Shown: in pieces, positions 1 through 9,192 of the stretch
Position numbering within the stretch: the first letter of the stretch is position 1
Layout of the letters: each line of letters opens with the position of its first letter
DNA from: a virus
Length of the DNA: 25,859 bases
IMG/VR virus record: IMGVR_UViG_3300034104_001672
Span: 1-25,859 of that record
Strand: one strand, 5' to 3'
Notes under the pieces: generated by a model
The model's database searches: none
The model's input: the letters and a program-made list of their open reading frames with translations, nothing else
What the model was told of the DNA's origin: nothing
Made by a program: the position numbers and the translations under genes

Positions 1-133
1 CAGCGCTCATGAACAATTGAATACGGAAGTTAGCGTTACCACTCTTAGAGATTTGGTAGTCAGCAATACGGACGTAAGCTTCATTTGTGATACCTTTATC
101 ACACCCAATAGATTTTGTTATTTTTAGTGCCAT
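1..133 (-). CDS. Unknown phage protein, 3' end cut by window edge
   Basis: An open frame starts at the ATG at 133 and runs off the left edge without a stop, giving 44 visible residues that begin MALKITKSIGCDKG and continue with an ...AYVRIADYQIS... stretch. The leader before the ATG is A/T-rich, like those of the other late genes here. The start lies 6 nt after the stop of the endonuclease gene at 140-745, so it is probably the next late gene in the same transcript. The visible part looks like a beta-rich N-terminus. Such starts occur in small phage tail or baseplate proteins, but that is a weak resemblance from memory. The function cannot be assigned from this fragment. Confidence 0.7.
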   Translation of the reverse strand, partial: MALKITKSIGCDKGITNEAYVRIADYQISKSGNANFRIQLFMSA

Positions 134-139
134 GATTAA

Positions 140-745
140 TTATTTTATATATGTTAGATTAAATTTATTTTTTCTTGTGCCATTTATTTGTCGGACAATA
201 GCAGTCCTAGTTATTTTAAAGTAAGATGCAGCATCTGTTGCAGACTCAAAAACCATTCCAGTGTCTGTACAAAGTACCTTCTTTATCTGAGACTTAGCAT
301 ACCTTAAAGAACCTTCTACAAGTTTTGCTATCTTCTCTTCGTCTCTAGGTTTTGATTTTAAAGTATTACTAATCTTTTTTCTTACTTCAGGAGAATGTAT
401 TTTTCCGCTATGTACTCTACTGAATAATTCTCTCTTTTCTTTACTTACAATTGCACCAAGCGTTCCATCTCCCCCGTCAGTAAGATTAGCTAATGTGCCA
501 AGTCTTTTATCTATCCTACCATACAATGCAATAAATTCTATTTCTTTTTGCTTTGCTTCTTCCCAGGTTAAATCATCAAATAGAATCTCTACTCTGTGTT
601 CTGTTTTTGCTGCAATTCTAATCCATAGCTTATTTCTCCGAGTTGTTTCTCTAGATCTACTAAATGATGCATCAGTACCTATACCAATGTAGAAAGGTAC
701 ATTTTCATCTAATCTAATATGTCTGTAGAGATAAGCCATATACAT
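140..745 (-). CDS. Free-standing GIY-YIG homing endonuclease
   Basis: This is a probable site-specific DNA endonuclease that spreads its own gene by cutting alleles that lack it. Counting from the ATG at 745 (201 residues), the GIY-YIG core shows YLY at 5-7, YIG at 19-21 within PFYIGIG, candidate catalytic Arg at 30-36, Glu at 68 or 70 in a KEIEFI stretch, and Asn 87 in NLTDGGDG. A NUMOD3-like stretch rich in S-x-E-x-R/K spans about 100-130. A NUMOD1-like DNA-binding repeat spans about 155-200, with VFESATDAASYFKIT and a C-terminal INGTRKNK segment. A TTG at 778 is in frame, but I prefer 745 or 739 (MAYLYRH) because the conserved domain begins there. The flanking genes are intact, so it is free-standing rather than intronic. 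Confidence 0.9.
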   Translation of the reverse strand: MYMAYLYRHIRLDENVPFYIGIGTDASFSRSRETTRRNKLWIRIAAKTEHRVEILFDDLTWEEAKQKEIEFIALYGRIDKRLGTLANLTDGGDGTLGAIVSKEKRELFSRVHSGKIHSPEVRKKISNTLKSKPRDEEKIAKLVEGSLRYAKSQIKKVLCTDTGMVFESATDAASYFKITRTAIVRQINGTRKNKFNLTYIK

Positions 746-779
746 ATCAAATATACTAAATATATTTAAGTTTGTCAAG

Positions 780-3700
780 TTACTTGTTTTTTAGAAGTTC
801 TATCTCAGCCTTAAGAGCCTCAATCATTGCTTGCTGTTCTTTCATTGCTTCTACCAATAGAGGGATAACTTTAGTGTAAGCCAAGTTTTTGTATCCATCT
901 TCTTGAGTAGTAACTGCTTCTGGAAGTACTGCCTCAACATCTTGAGCAATAAGACCTACGTCATGTGTGCCTACTTGCTCACCTGAGTTCCAATCAAATT
1001 CTACACCACGTAGAGACTTAATCTTGTCTACAGGAGTGCTAATAGGAGTGATGTTGTCCTTAAGTCTAGAATCTGAAGGTTGAACAATTGGGTAGTCAAA
1101 GTTAACAGTGTTTCCTCCTCTTGGTACATACCACATTCTTGAGTCTGTACCATTCTCTGCTATACGTCTGAACTCAATGTCTTGTCCACCTGCATCTCCA
1201 GTTAAGCGTACTTTAAATGCTTTCCAACTAGTATCTGCTTGACCTCTCATCAAGAAGTAAGTCAAAGGATCTTGATTGTAACCTACGTTAGAGTGAATTT
1301 CAATACCTGTTTGATTAGATCCTGCAATAGTACATACTTGACCTTCTTGATCTACTACAGATTTCCATGCACTCCAAGAACCATTCCACCCAGTTCTATA
1401 GTGAAGTTTTCTAAATGCTCCTCCTTGAAGAGCTCCATTTTCAGGAAAGTAAACTTGGAAGAAATCTGATCCTGTAACTCCATAAGATAACATAGCTCCA
1501 TAGTTATATGCACCTGTTGGGAAGTTGGGTCCAGAACCTCCATAAACAGAAGATACAATCATCTTACCGTTTATATAATAAGTATTCCAGTCTTGTCCAG
1601 AGATATCTCCATACTTATTAAGCTGTTGTGATGTAGTAGCATAGCTAACTGATTGACTACCAATGTTTCCATTATGTATAAGTGTTCTCCAAGGTCCTAC
1701 ATCTCCAGGACTAATACTTCTAACATAGAAGTTTGATTTGTCCCAGAAAGCAGTTGCTAATTGAAACTCATACTGGTTACTTGTTGCACTGTTGTGGTGA
1801 GAATTTACTATCAAATGATACCAATCACTTGTTGGCATATTTGACATACCACTTCCATCATAGAATCCAGAAGATAATCCTCCAGCAGAGTTACCACCAC
1901 TATTATTAGTTGTGGTACGTCCAAGTGCATTTGTTCCATTACCCTTAACAAAGTATATTGAATCAGTTCCATCAAATAACTCTGAGTCCGCAGCTTTTCC
2001 TCCTGTAGTTAACCAGCCACCATAGTTACCCAAATCATTACTAAATTGAGATAAAGCTGTTGGTCTTCCAGTCACTCCTGTCCATGCTACGTTAGTAGCA
2101 GTAGCAGCGTTACCCGATATACTAGCACTTGATGTTATATAACCACTTGGGTTTGTAGCATTGTAAGGTGTAAAGCCTAATGCTGTAGTTACGTTACCTG
2201 AGTTAATTCCTGTAATATATCCTGCACCATTTGTAAGTTGATTGTTATTTGTAGGAATAGTAGCGGAACTGTATGCTAAAGAACCTAATCCTAACTGAGA
2301 CTTAACGTGAGCAACACTTGACTTTCTTAACCAACCATCTCCATTACTTGTGTAGAATGAGTTAATAGTTGGATTCTCAGACTCAGATACGTTTGAGTTA
2401 ATGTAGTGAGCATAGATGTAACCATTTGAGTCTCTAATAACTACTGTGTTTGCACCTACACTTCCTGATACTGCGTAACCGCCTACAGTCGAAGAGTTAC
2501 CTCCATTAGCTGGAGCAGATCCTGCTGTACTTGCATAACTTACACTTTGACTTCCGATATTAGAAGTAGTAATTGCAGTAGAAGCTGATTGCCAACCACC
2601 ATAGTTTCCTAGATCATTAGTGAACTGTGATAAGTTTGTTGGTCTACTAGACACGTTAGTCCAAGCAACACTACCTGCACTACCTGAAATATTTATACCC
2701 CATGTACCACTTGCTCCACTACCTGTTAACCCAGGAGCATAACTAGTGTAGTTACTACTATCTAGTACTGTTCTCCAAGCTTGCCAAGAACCAGAATTCT
2801 TACCACGAATAGCAATCTGTCCTGTTCTAAAGTCACCGTAGATTTGGTGAATCCAACTACTACTATAAGCAGAAGAATACAGACCCCCGTCAGTTTGACC
2901 AAACAAACTTACACTTGTATTGTAACCTATTTGGTTTTGTGTAACACTATCAGGATTAATTCCGTTAGCAGAAGAAGTTAAAGTTAACCCACTTACAGAA
3001 CCTGCACTACCAGAAATACTTCCACTTGAAGTTATATACCCACTAGGATTTGTACTATTGTATGGAGTAAATCCTAGAGAAGCTTGCTTACCATCTAATG
3101 CTGTCTGTAACCCTGTTACGTCTGATATAGCGTGACTATGTGCAGTAATAGAAGTTAAGAATCCACCGTAGTTGCCTAAGTCGTTTGTAAACTGAGACAA
3201 AGCAGTAGGACGAGAACTTACGTTTGTCCATGCTACTGCATTTGCAGTACCTGCTGTTGTAGCGTAACTTACAGATTGAGACCCAATATTAGAAGTAGTA
3301 ATCGCAGAAGATGCAGGTTGGTAATATGAACCTTGTTGACCATCTAACAAGTCAGCATCAAGTCCTGACCCACTTCCGTGGTTACCATCATTCCAATGTT
3401 TTTTCCAACCTTGTCTATTACCGTTCATAATGGTCTGAGTATAAATATCTCCAACACCAGAACCAGTCATACGAATAGCTAACGTGTTACTATAGTAAGA
3501 TAATGGTGAGCCATGCCCCATTCTTATTGTGTTGTGCCAATCGGAAGATGGAGCCTCATCAATACCAAGACTAGGTGCTTGCCAATATTGCAATGCACTG
3601 CCTGGCGTATCTCTAGTTGAGTTTATATAATTTGAGTTACTTACTGACTGAGACCCTATGTTACTTGTGGTAATCGCAGTTGAAGCAGCTTGATAGCCAG

Positions 3701-5354
3701 CACTTGCATGATTTCCCCATCCGAAAGCCGTGTTCCAATTAGAAGAATTGTCTGTAAAGTTACCACTATGGTAAATAGTCCACCAAGGAGTATTCCATGC
3801 TCCATTATACCCAGACCTCCAAACAAAAGTAGTTTGCCCAGCATGAGCCCCTGCTATCTGCCACATAGTATCACCAGCAGCTACATGTAAAATAGGCGCA
3901 TAGTTAGGATTACCTCCTGTTCCATTTTCATTCCTAATTACTCTAGTATAACCACTGCCGATATTACTAGTTCCATTTCCTAAGTAAGTAGTAAATATTC
4001 CTGTTGTTGTATCGTTAGTTGTAATATACCCACTGTTATTTGTGAACTGAGAAATATTCATGCTCGTTAATGCAGTAGCAGTAGCTGCATTACCACTAAT
4101 ACTTCCTGATGATGTTATGTAGCCACTAGGATTACTAGAGTTATAAGGAGTATATCCTAAAGCACCTGTTACTTGTCCTGATGTTATTCCTGTTAAATAT
4201 CCAGGTCCATTAGTTAACTGACTTAAATTAGTAAGATTTCCAGAATGCCACATAGTCCTCCAAGTAGAGTACCCGACATTGTTTTTTGTTCTGTACCACA
4301 AGTCACCGTAATCAGACTGAGTGTGTCTAATATCAAAACCAAACTGAGCTTTGATACCACTCGTAAAAGCAAACGCTATAACACCTCCGTAAGAAAATGG
4401 AGAATTCCAACTTGTTCCTCCTGCTCCATAAGAACCATAAGATCCTCCGTTTTCTAAATCTGTGTCTAAGTTTGTTGAAGCTCCTATATTTCTTGAAGCA
4501 TCTATATTGGCTTTACTAAAATAGTAAGACTGGTCTTGTCCATCCAAAAGGTCAGCATCTAAACCACTTCCACTTCCGTCATTGCCTGCGTGCCATACAG
4601 TATTACCGTTTACTAAAAGATCTTTGTTAAAGTAGAAAGTACCTCTATCTGTATAGATGTGAGCATAAGAACCATTTGCAGGACCAAAAGTAATATAACC
4701 AGCATCTGTTGTAAAACGCATTCCCCAATCTCCAGCCCCACTTAAAGTTCCGTTATTGGTAGAAGTTCCAAAGCGGATACTATTCATTACAGAAGTAGAA
4801 GCAAAGTCTCCGTAGTAACCAGTATCAGCAGTATCGTAAAAAATAGGGGCTCTTAATGAACTTCCAGCTTGTAAACTATTGTTAACATATACATTGCCTC
4901 CCCCAAGTGGGTCACTTCCGTTATTAACAGACATGACCTGTGTAACCATATCATAGTCAGTATAGAATTTTATACCTTGATAACTCGAATTTGCTCCCAG
5001 TTTAATTCCTGTATGGAATGCAATTCTTAAATCAGGGTAAGGATGATCCCACGATCCACTTTCTCTATAGATTCCATATGCACTAGATAAATCATTATCA
5101 AAGTACATTCCATAAGAATGATTAGTACTTACACTATAATGATTTCTTAAATAATAAGAACTAAGTTTATCAACACTAAAATCTTGACCAGCTGCACCCG
5201 CCTTGTACGCATACCTACCATCAGATTCACCTTCGGTGTAATATCTGTCGTCATGATTATGAGAGGGAAGACTAGTTAGTGCATAACTCCCGATGTTACC
5301 TGTGTGTATAGACTGGTAACCGCCTATTGTGGTATTGGATAATAAATTAGCCAT
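780..5354 (-). CDS. Large tail fibre with C-terminal peptidase S74 chaperone
   Basis: This 1524-residue protein is a probable receptor-binding tail fibre. Its N-terminus (MANLLSNTTIGGYQSIHTGN, then SHNHDDRYYTE) is typical of collar-like fibre repeats. The body holds about six pyocin-knob-like repeats ending in motifs such as WRTMWHSGN, WWTIYHSGN and WRTLIHNGN. It also has two SGLDADLLDGQ repeats and several copies of ITTSNIGSQSVS and of LSQFTNDLGNYGG. The last 98 residues are an intramolecular chaperone autoprocessing domain. They begin at S1427 in SDSRLKDNI, whose Ser and Lys five residues later match the known S74 cleavage dyad, then run through GLIAQDVEAVLPEAV to a helical coiled-coil tail. 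In the family this domain drives trimerisation and then cuts itself off. The start overlaps the preceding 1280-residue gene by 8 nt (ATGGCTAA). Confidence 0.93.
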   Translation of the reverse strand: MANLLSNTTIGGYQSIHTGNIGSYALTSLPSHNHDDRYYTEGESDGRYAYKAGAAGQDFSVDKLSSYYLRNHYSVSTNHSYGMYFDNDLSSAYGIYRESGSWDHPYPDLRIAFHTGIKLGANSSYQGIKFYTDYDMVTQVMSVNNGSDPLGGGNVYVNNSLQAGSSLRAPIFYDTADTGYYGDFASTSVMNSIRFGTSTNNGTLSGAGDWGMRFTTDAGYITFGPANGSYAHIYTDRGTFYFNKDLLVNGNTVWHAGNDGSGSGLDADLLDGQDQSYYFSKANIDASRNIGASTNLDTDLENGGSYGSYGAGGTSWNSPFSYGGVIAFAFTSGIKAQFGFDIRHTQSDYGDLWYRTKNNVGYSTWRTMWHSGNLTNLSQLTNGPGYLTGITSGQVTGALGYTPYNSSNPSGYITSSGSISGNAATATALTSMNISQFTNNSGYITTNDTTTGIFTTYLGNGTSNIGSGYTRVIRNENGTGGNPNYAPILHVAAGDTMWQIAGAHAGQTTFVWRSGYNGAWNTPWWTIYHSGNFTDNSSNWNTAFGWGNHASAGYQAASTAITTSNIGSQSVSNSNYINSTRDTPGSALQYWQAPSLGIDEAPSSDWHNTIRMGHGSPLSYYSNTLAIRMTGSGVGDIYTQTIMNGNRQGWKKHWNDGNHGSGSGLDADLLDGQQGSYYQPASSAITTSNIGSQSVSYATTAGTANAVAWTNVSSRPTALSQFTNDLGNYGGFLTSITAHSHAISDVTGLQTALDGKQASLGFTPYNSTNPSGYITSSGSISGSAGSVSGLTLTSSANGINPDSVTQNQIGYNTSVSLFGQTDGGLYSSAYSSSWIHQIYGDFRTGQIAIRGKNSGSWQAWRTVLDSSNYTSYAPGLTGSGASGTWGINISGSAGSVAWTNVSSRPTNLSQFTNDLGNYGGWQSASTAITTSNIGSQSVSYASTAGSAPANGGNSSTVGGYAVSGSVGANTVVIRDSNGYIYAHYINSNVSESENPTINSFYTSNGDGWLRKSSVAHVKSQLGLGSLAYSSATIPTNNNQLTNGAGYITGINSGNVTTALGFTPYNATNPSGYITSSASISGNAATATNVAWTGVTGRPTALSQFSNDLGNYGGWLTTGGKAADSELFDGTDSIYFVKGNGTNALGRTTTNNSGGNSAGGLSSGFYDGSGMSNMPTSDWYHLIVNSHHNSATSNQYEFQLATAFWDKSNFYVRSISPGDVGPWRTLIHNGNIGSQSVSYATTSQQLNKYGDISGQDWNTYYINGKMIVSSVYGGSGPNFPTGAYNYGAMLSYGVTGSDFFQVYFPENGALQGGAFRKLHYRTGWNGSWSAWKSVVDQEGQVCTIAGSNQTGIEIHSNVGYNQDPLTYFLMRGQADTSWKAFKVRLTGDAGGQDIEFRRIAENGTDSRMWYVPRGGNTVNFDYPIVQPSDSRLKDNITPISTPVDKIKSLRGVEFDWNSGEQVGTHDVGLIAQDVEAVLPEAVTTQEDGYKNLAYTKVIPLLVEAMKEQQAMIEALKAEIELLKNK
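3693..3740 (-). repeat. 48-nt fibre cassette NWNTAxGWGNHASAGY, copy 1
   Basis: This is the only copy in the 1524-residue fibre; it reads NWNTAFGWGNHASAGY. It is followed by QAASTAITTSNIGSQSVS, and that second motif is also found in the 1280-residue fibre. Confidence 0.85.
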
Positions 5355-8300
5355 TTATCTTTTTGTTTAATTCTTGGACTTGATTAGTTAATTCTTTTAC
5401 TGCACCTATAAGAGCAGCAGTTAAGCGAGAGTAGTGAACCCCTATAGGTTCTCCATTCTCATCATATTGTACAAATTCTGGGTACACCTCAGCAACTTCT
5501 TCTGCAATAAGACCTAGTTCTGTAGTCTGAGACCCAATCTTATTGTAAGTGACTGGTCTCAAATTTACTACCTTTTCTAAATTTCCCTCACTTGTTTCTA
5601 CGTTTTCTTTTAATTTAAGTGAAGAGTTTTCTGTAATTGTTCCGTTAACAGTTAAGTTTCCGTTTATGGTAACTCCTCCCCCTATTACTCCACCGCTTAA
5701 AGGTAAGTAGTTTGCTAAACTAGAGTTAAGCGCATATCCTGCGGAAGCATGATTTCCCCACCCATAGGCTGTATTCCAGTTACCTGAATTACCACCTGAG
5801 GCATAGATAGTATCGGTTACTGTAAGACCTCCCCACTTAAGGTTCATTTTTTCAACACCTGCAATAACCCAACGATGATATTCATCACCATTATCAGATG
5901 TAGAATACTCTAACCTAGAATTTGTGTCTCCGTCTCCTGTATTAAAAAACTTAATGTAGGCTCCATCGGTATTCATATTCCAGGTTAAACCTGTATTTTG
6001 AGTATCCCAGTTGATGTTGCCAGTCATGGTATCACCAGCCTTAGAAACCTTACCTGCAATACTATTAGTTACTGTAGTTGCAAAGTTTGCATCATCTCCT
6101 AAAGCAGCAGCCAATTCATCAAGTGTATCTAAAGCACCTGGGGCTCCGTTAATTAGGTTATTGATTTGGGTTGTTACATAAGATGTAGTAGCGTAACTAG
6201 CAGAGGCATGGTTACCCCAAGAATAGGCTGTGTTCCAGTTGCTTACGTTAGTTGAAGTGAAGTTAGCAGATGTCCATACATCTGCATAAGAACTGTAAGC
6301 AGTAGCAGACCCAAATGTCTGTTGGTAAATACGCATTCCAATACCACTCTTAAGGAACATAACAAGGTTGTCACTTCCTCCAGAACCATCTGTGTAGGAA
6401 CGCATATGCAAATAATCTGCATAAGGACTACTATTATCATTTCCCCAAGAAGTAAATCCAAACTGTAGATAACCTGCAGTGGTCTCAGAAGGAGAGATAG
6501 TTCTATTATCAAATCTAAGAAGTTGTCCTGATTGATTAATTACTTGACCAGCTTCTGCAGCATACCCAGCATTGTTTGCGTAACTTACACTCTGAGATCC
6601 AATATTAGAAGTTGTTATGGCTGTAGAAGCATTTTGTTTAGCTGCTAAAGCAGTACTTAACCAACCATTTGTTGTTGAATAAAAATCTCCAGCATTACTA
6701 AAATAAAACTTATCACCATCTCCATTGCGATGGAAACCTAATTTATCAGCGTCTGTTGTTACCCACCAATAAGCACCTGTAGTATTGTTTCTCCAAGCTT
6801 GAGAGTATCTATCAACTGAGTATTGAAATTCTAGTCTGTTAGTTGTAGTTGCTCCTCTATTTGTTACGGACTGTAGAGTATCGGTTTCAGAATATGAAGT
6901 TAGATATCCAGCAGAGGCATGGTTACCCCATCCAAAGGCTGTGTTCCAATTAGTGCTATTGCCTCCAGTAGCAGTAATAACACCATTTACATCCAGTTTA
7001 GTAGAAGGACTACCAGTACCTATTCCAATATTACCACTTGTATTTGCAGTTAATATATCTCCGAATGTTGCATTCCACATTCTAAATGTTGAATCCTGCC
7101 CATACCATAACCAAGCTGTAGTACTATTTTTAAATCCTACGGCTGGGTATAAAGCATTATATATTCCTATACCAAATGTACCAGACATTTGAGATGTTGG
7201 ATCTGTAGTTCCAATACCAACATTACCTCCATTTAAGTAACTAGTTCCATCACTTTTTATTGATACTGCAGCTCCACCACCGCTATTTTCAAGAGTTAGT
7301 GTACCATTACCACTTCCATCTTCGTAAATATAAAATATATTGTTTGTATTAGCTGCTCTTTGAACTACTAATGGATAACTATTTAAACTACTTGATTTAA
7401 TATGTAATTTATGTGATGGACTAGTGGTACCGATACCTATATTTCCACCTGTAAAGTAAACACTTCCCGAATCAAAATTAGTTACTCCTCTTACATAGTT
7501 TTGACCATTACTATATGGAAACCAAGTATCTCCATTTGTTCCTCTAGAAAGAAAACCTGCTTGACTTGCGCCAGAAACTATGTGTAGTTTTGCTTCTGGA
7601 CCAGTTGTTCCTATACCTACGTTGCCTCCACTTTGGATATAAAGAGCGGTTGGAGAATATCGTGTTCCAAATGATAAGTCAGTAGCTCCAGTGCTGTAAT
7701 AATGAAGTTTTATGTTTCCAAGTTCAGTTGCGGCATTTGAATCTTGAGAAAACCTGATTCCCGTAAAGTTGCCATCACTAATACCACCAGCGTTATTTAT
7801 ATTTAATTGATAAGCGGCAGCTTGTGTAGCCCTACTCAAGCTCAATAAATGTGTAGGACTATCAGTACCAATTCCTATATTGCCAGAAGTATGAACTCTC
7901 ATTGTTTCTGAACCCAAAACTTTAAAAATAATTGGGTAACCGTCTAATGATAGGTAGCCACTACTTCCAGCAGTTATTAAAAATGAACTAGGAGTATTTA
8001 AATTATAATTATTAAAAGTATATGTTCCTATTGACGTAGCTATTGAAAATGCATTGCCATTAAGCCCACCTCCAACTATTACACGTCCATTAACATCTAG
8101 TAAAGCACTAGGACTATTAGTCCCAATTCCGACATTACCACTAGGAGCAACACGCATTTTCTCAGAGTTAACTGAGTTAAAAACTAAAGTTCCGTCACTG
8201 TAAGGAAAAAATCCTGTACCTCCACTACTAGCATTTGAAATACCATAACCATCATTAACCCAAACTGAAGCTCCAATAACATAAGTAGTTCCTGCAATGT

Positions 8301-9189
8301 TTGCAGCAAATCCACTATAAGTTGTTCCTATAGAGATTTTATTAGCTGCATAAATGTTATCTGCAACAAACTTAGAGATATAATAGACTCTAGGAGTTCC
8401 TGTAGGAGTTCCTGCAGTTTGAGAAGTTGTGTATGTAGTCCAACCTAAAGTTTGTAAGTTCCAACTACCTGTATCCCAAGTCGCTCTGTAGTATTGTAAT
8501 TCGTATTTTCTATAATTAGAAGAAGATGAAGTAAGAACAACTCTTACATTATTATTAAAGTAAGTTTCATTAGTACTACTTCCGTACATGTTTACATTAA
8601 TAGCATGACTTTCATTGTTAGTTGGAAAGTCACACTCTGCTCTTGCAGTAATATGAATCCTATAATGAGAGTTGTCAAAGTAACCCGTGTCTCTATATTC
8701 TCCCCAAAGATTAAAAGATTGGCATGATGAGGTTAAAACAATCTCTGCAATTTTATACCAACCGTCACTTGAAGGATACCCATAACCATGCTCCCCTTCT
8801 ATATTTCCAAAATTAGAAATTAAGTAAGTAGTATTATCATAACTTACACTTGTTCCTGACATTCTTACTAAACCAGTTCCATTAAGTTGGGCTTGTTTAG
8901 CTGCTATACTATTTGTGATAGTAGTAGAGAAGTTAGCATCATCTCCAAGTGCTGCTGCAAGTTCATTAAGCGTATCTAATGCTGCAGGAGCTGCATCTAC
9001 TAAGGCAGCTAATGCACTAGTCACATAAGACTGTGTAGCATATCCGCTTAAACTAGCAGAAGTTAAATAAGCTTGAGATGTAACCCAAGATTGTGTAGCT
9101 GCAAGAGCACCATTAATAGTAATAGTTCCTGAGGTAACCACATTACCCCCTACTATAAGTCCGTTCTTTACGATAAATTCATTAGACAT
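5347..9189 (-). CDS. Large tail fibre with C-terminal peptidase S74 chaperone
   Basis: This 1280-residue fibre is built differently from the 1524-residue neighbour. It starts MSNEFIVKNGLIVGGNVVTS and has two copies of an ALDTLNELAAALGDDANF-type repeat, near residue 70 and near residue 1020. Six GN(V/I)GIGT-x-(S/G/D)-P repeats follow one another along the shaft, a pattern typical of S74-terminated fibres. Three NWNTA-x-x-WGNHASA-x-Y cassettes are present. The C-terminal domain begins at S1189 in SSLKLKENV, keeping a Ser and a Lys five residues apart, and continues through GLIAEEVAEVYPEFV to a coiled-coil end (ELTNQVQELNKKING). It should trimerise and self-cleave there. The start is 3 nt after the stop of the 236-residue endonuclease. 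It is probably a separate fibre subunit, not a frameshifted half of the next gene, because each has its own chaperone. Confidence 0.93.
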   Translation of the reverse strand: MSNEFIVKNGLIVGGNVVTSGTITINGALAATQSWVTSQAYLTSASLSGYATQSYVTSALAALVDAAPAALDTLNELAAALGDDANFSTTITNSIAAKQAQLNGTGLVRMSGTSVSYDNTTYLISNFGNIEGEHGYGYPSSDGWYKIAEIVLTSSCQSFNLWGEYRDTGYFDNSHYRIHITARAECDFPTNNESHAINVNMYGSSTNETYFNNNVRVVLTSSSSNYRKYELQYYRATWDTGSWNLQTLGWTTYTTSQTAGTPTGTPRVYYISKFVADNIYAANKISIGTTYSGFAANIAGTTYVIGASVWVNDGYGISNASSGGTGFFPYSDGTLVFNSVNSEKMRVAPSGNVGIGTNSPSALLDVNGRVIVGGGLNGNAFSIATSIGTYTFNNYNLNTPSSFLITAGSSGYLSLDGYPIIFKVLGSETMRVHTSGNIGIGTDSPTHLLSLSRATQAAAYQLNINNAGGISDGNFTGIRFSQDSNAATELGNIKLHYYSTGATDLSFGTRYSPTALYIQSGGNVGIGTTGPEAKLHIVSGASQAGFLSRGTNGDTWFPYSNGQNYVRGVTNFDSGSVYFTGGNIGIGTTSPSHKLHIKSSSLNSYPLVVQRAANTNNIFYIYEDGSGNGTLTLENSGGGAAVSIKSDGTSYLNGGNVGIGTTDPTSQMSGTFGIGIYNALYPAVGFKNSTTAWLWYGQDSTFRMWNATFGDILTANTSGNIGIGTGSPSTKLDVNGVITATGGNSTNWNTAFGWGNHASAGYLTSYSETDTLQSVTNRGATTTNRLEFQYSVDRYSQAWRNNTTGAYWWVTTDADKLGFHRNGDGDKFYFSNAGDFYSTTNGWLSTALAAKQNASTAITTSNIGSQSVSYANNAGYAAEAGQVINQSGQLLRFDNRTISPSETTAGYLQFGFTSWGNDNSSPYADYLHMRSYTDGSGGSDNLVMFLKSGIGMRIYQQTFGSATAYSSYADVWTSANFTSTNVSNWNTAYSWGNHASASYATTSYVTTQINNLINGAPGALDTLDELAAALGDDANFATTVTNSIAGKVSKAGDTMTGNINWDTQNTGLTWNMNTDGAYIKFFNTGDGDTNSRLEYSTSDNGDEYHRWVIAGVEKMNLKWGGLTVTDTIYASGGNSGNWNTAYGWGNHASAGYALNSSLANYLPLSGGVIGGGVTINGNLTVNGTITENSSLKLKENVETSEGNLEKVVNLRPVTYNKIGSQTTELGLIAEEVAEVYPEFVQYDENGEPIGVHYSRLTAALIGAVKELTNQVQELNKKING
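5734..5781 (-). repeat. 48-nt fibre cassette, copy 2
   Basis: It encodes NWNTAYGWGNHASAGY near the C-terminus of the 1280-residue fibre, before the chaperone domain. Confidence 0.85.
6049..6144 (-). repeat. 96-nt internal repeat, copy A (AAALGDDANF type)
   Basis: It encodes 32 residues from APGALDTLDELAAALGDDAN to TNSIAGK in the 1280-residue fibre. It differs from the copy at 8896-8991 at a few residues (PG/PA, D/N, A/S, V/I, G/A). It looks like a trimeric fibre repeat. Confidence 0.85.
6193..6240 (-). repeat. 48-nt fibre cassette, copy 3
   Basis: It encodes NWNTAYSWGNHASASY in the 1280-residue fibre and is followed by the second ALDTLDELAAALGDDANF copy. Confidence 0.85.
6904..6951 (-). repeat. 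48-nt fibre cassette, copy 4
   Basis: It encodes NWNTAFGWGNHASAGY in the 1280-residue fibre, just after the last GIGT shaft repeat and ITATGGNST. Confidence 0.85.
8896..8991 (-). repeat. 96-nt internal repeat, copy B (AAALGDDANF type)
   Basis: It encodes 32 residues from APAALDTLNELAAALGDDAN to TNSIAAK near the N-terminus of the 1280-residue fibre, about 2.8 kb from copy A. Confidence 0.85.
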
Positions 9190-9192
9190 GTC

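Noticed and set aside
746-778. TTG at 778 as start of the first endonuclease
   Set aside because: The GIY-YIG core starts right after the ATGs at 745 and 739. The extra 11 residues have no domain content, and a TTG start is less likely than either ATG.
5347-5354. Programmed frameshift joining the 1280- and 1524-residue fibres
   Set aside because: Each has its own N-terminal module and complete S74 domain; the 8-nt overlap is an ordinary stop/start overlap.
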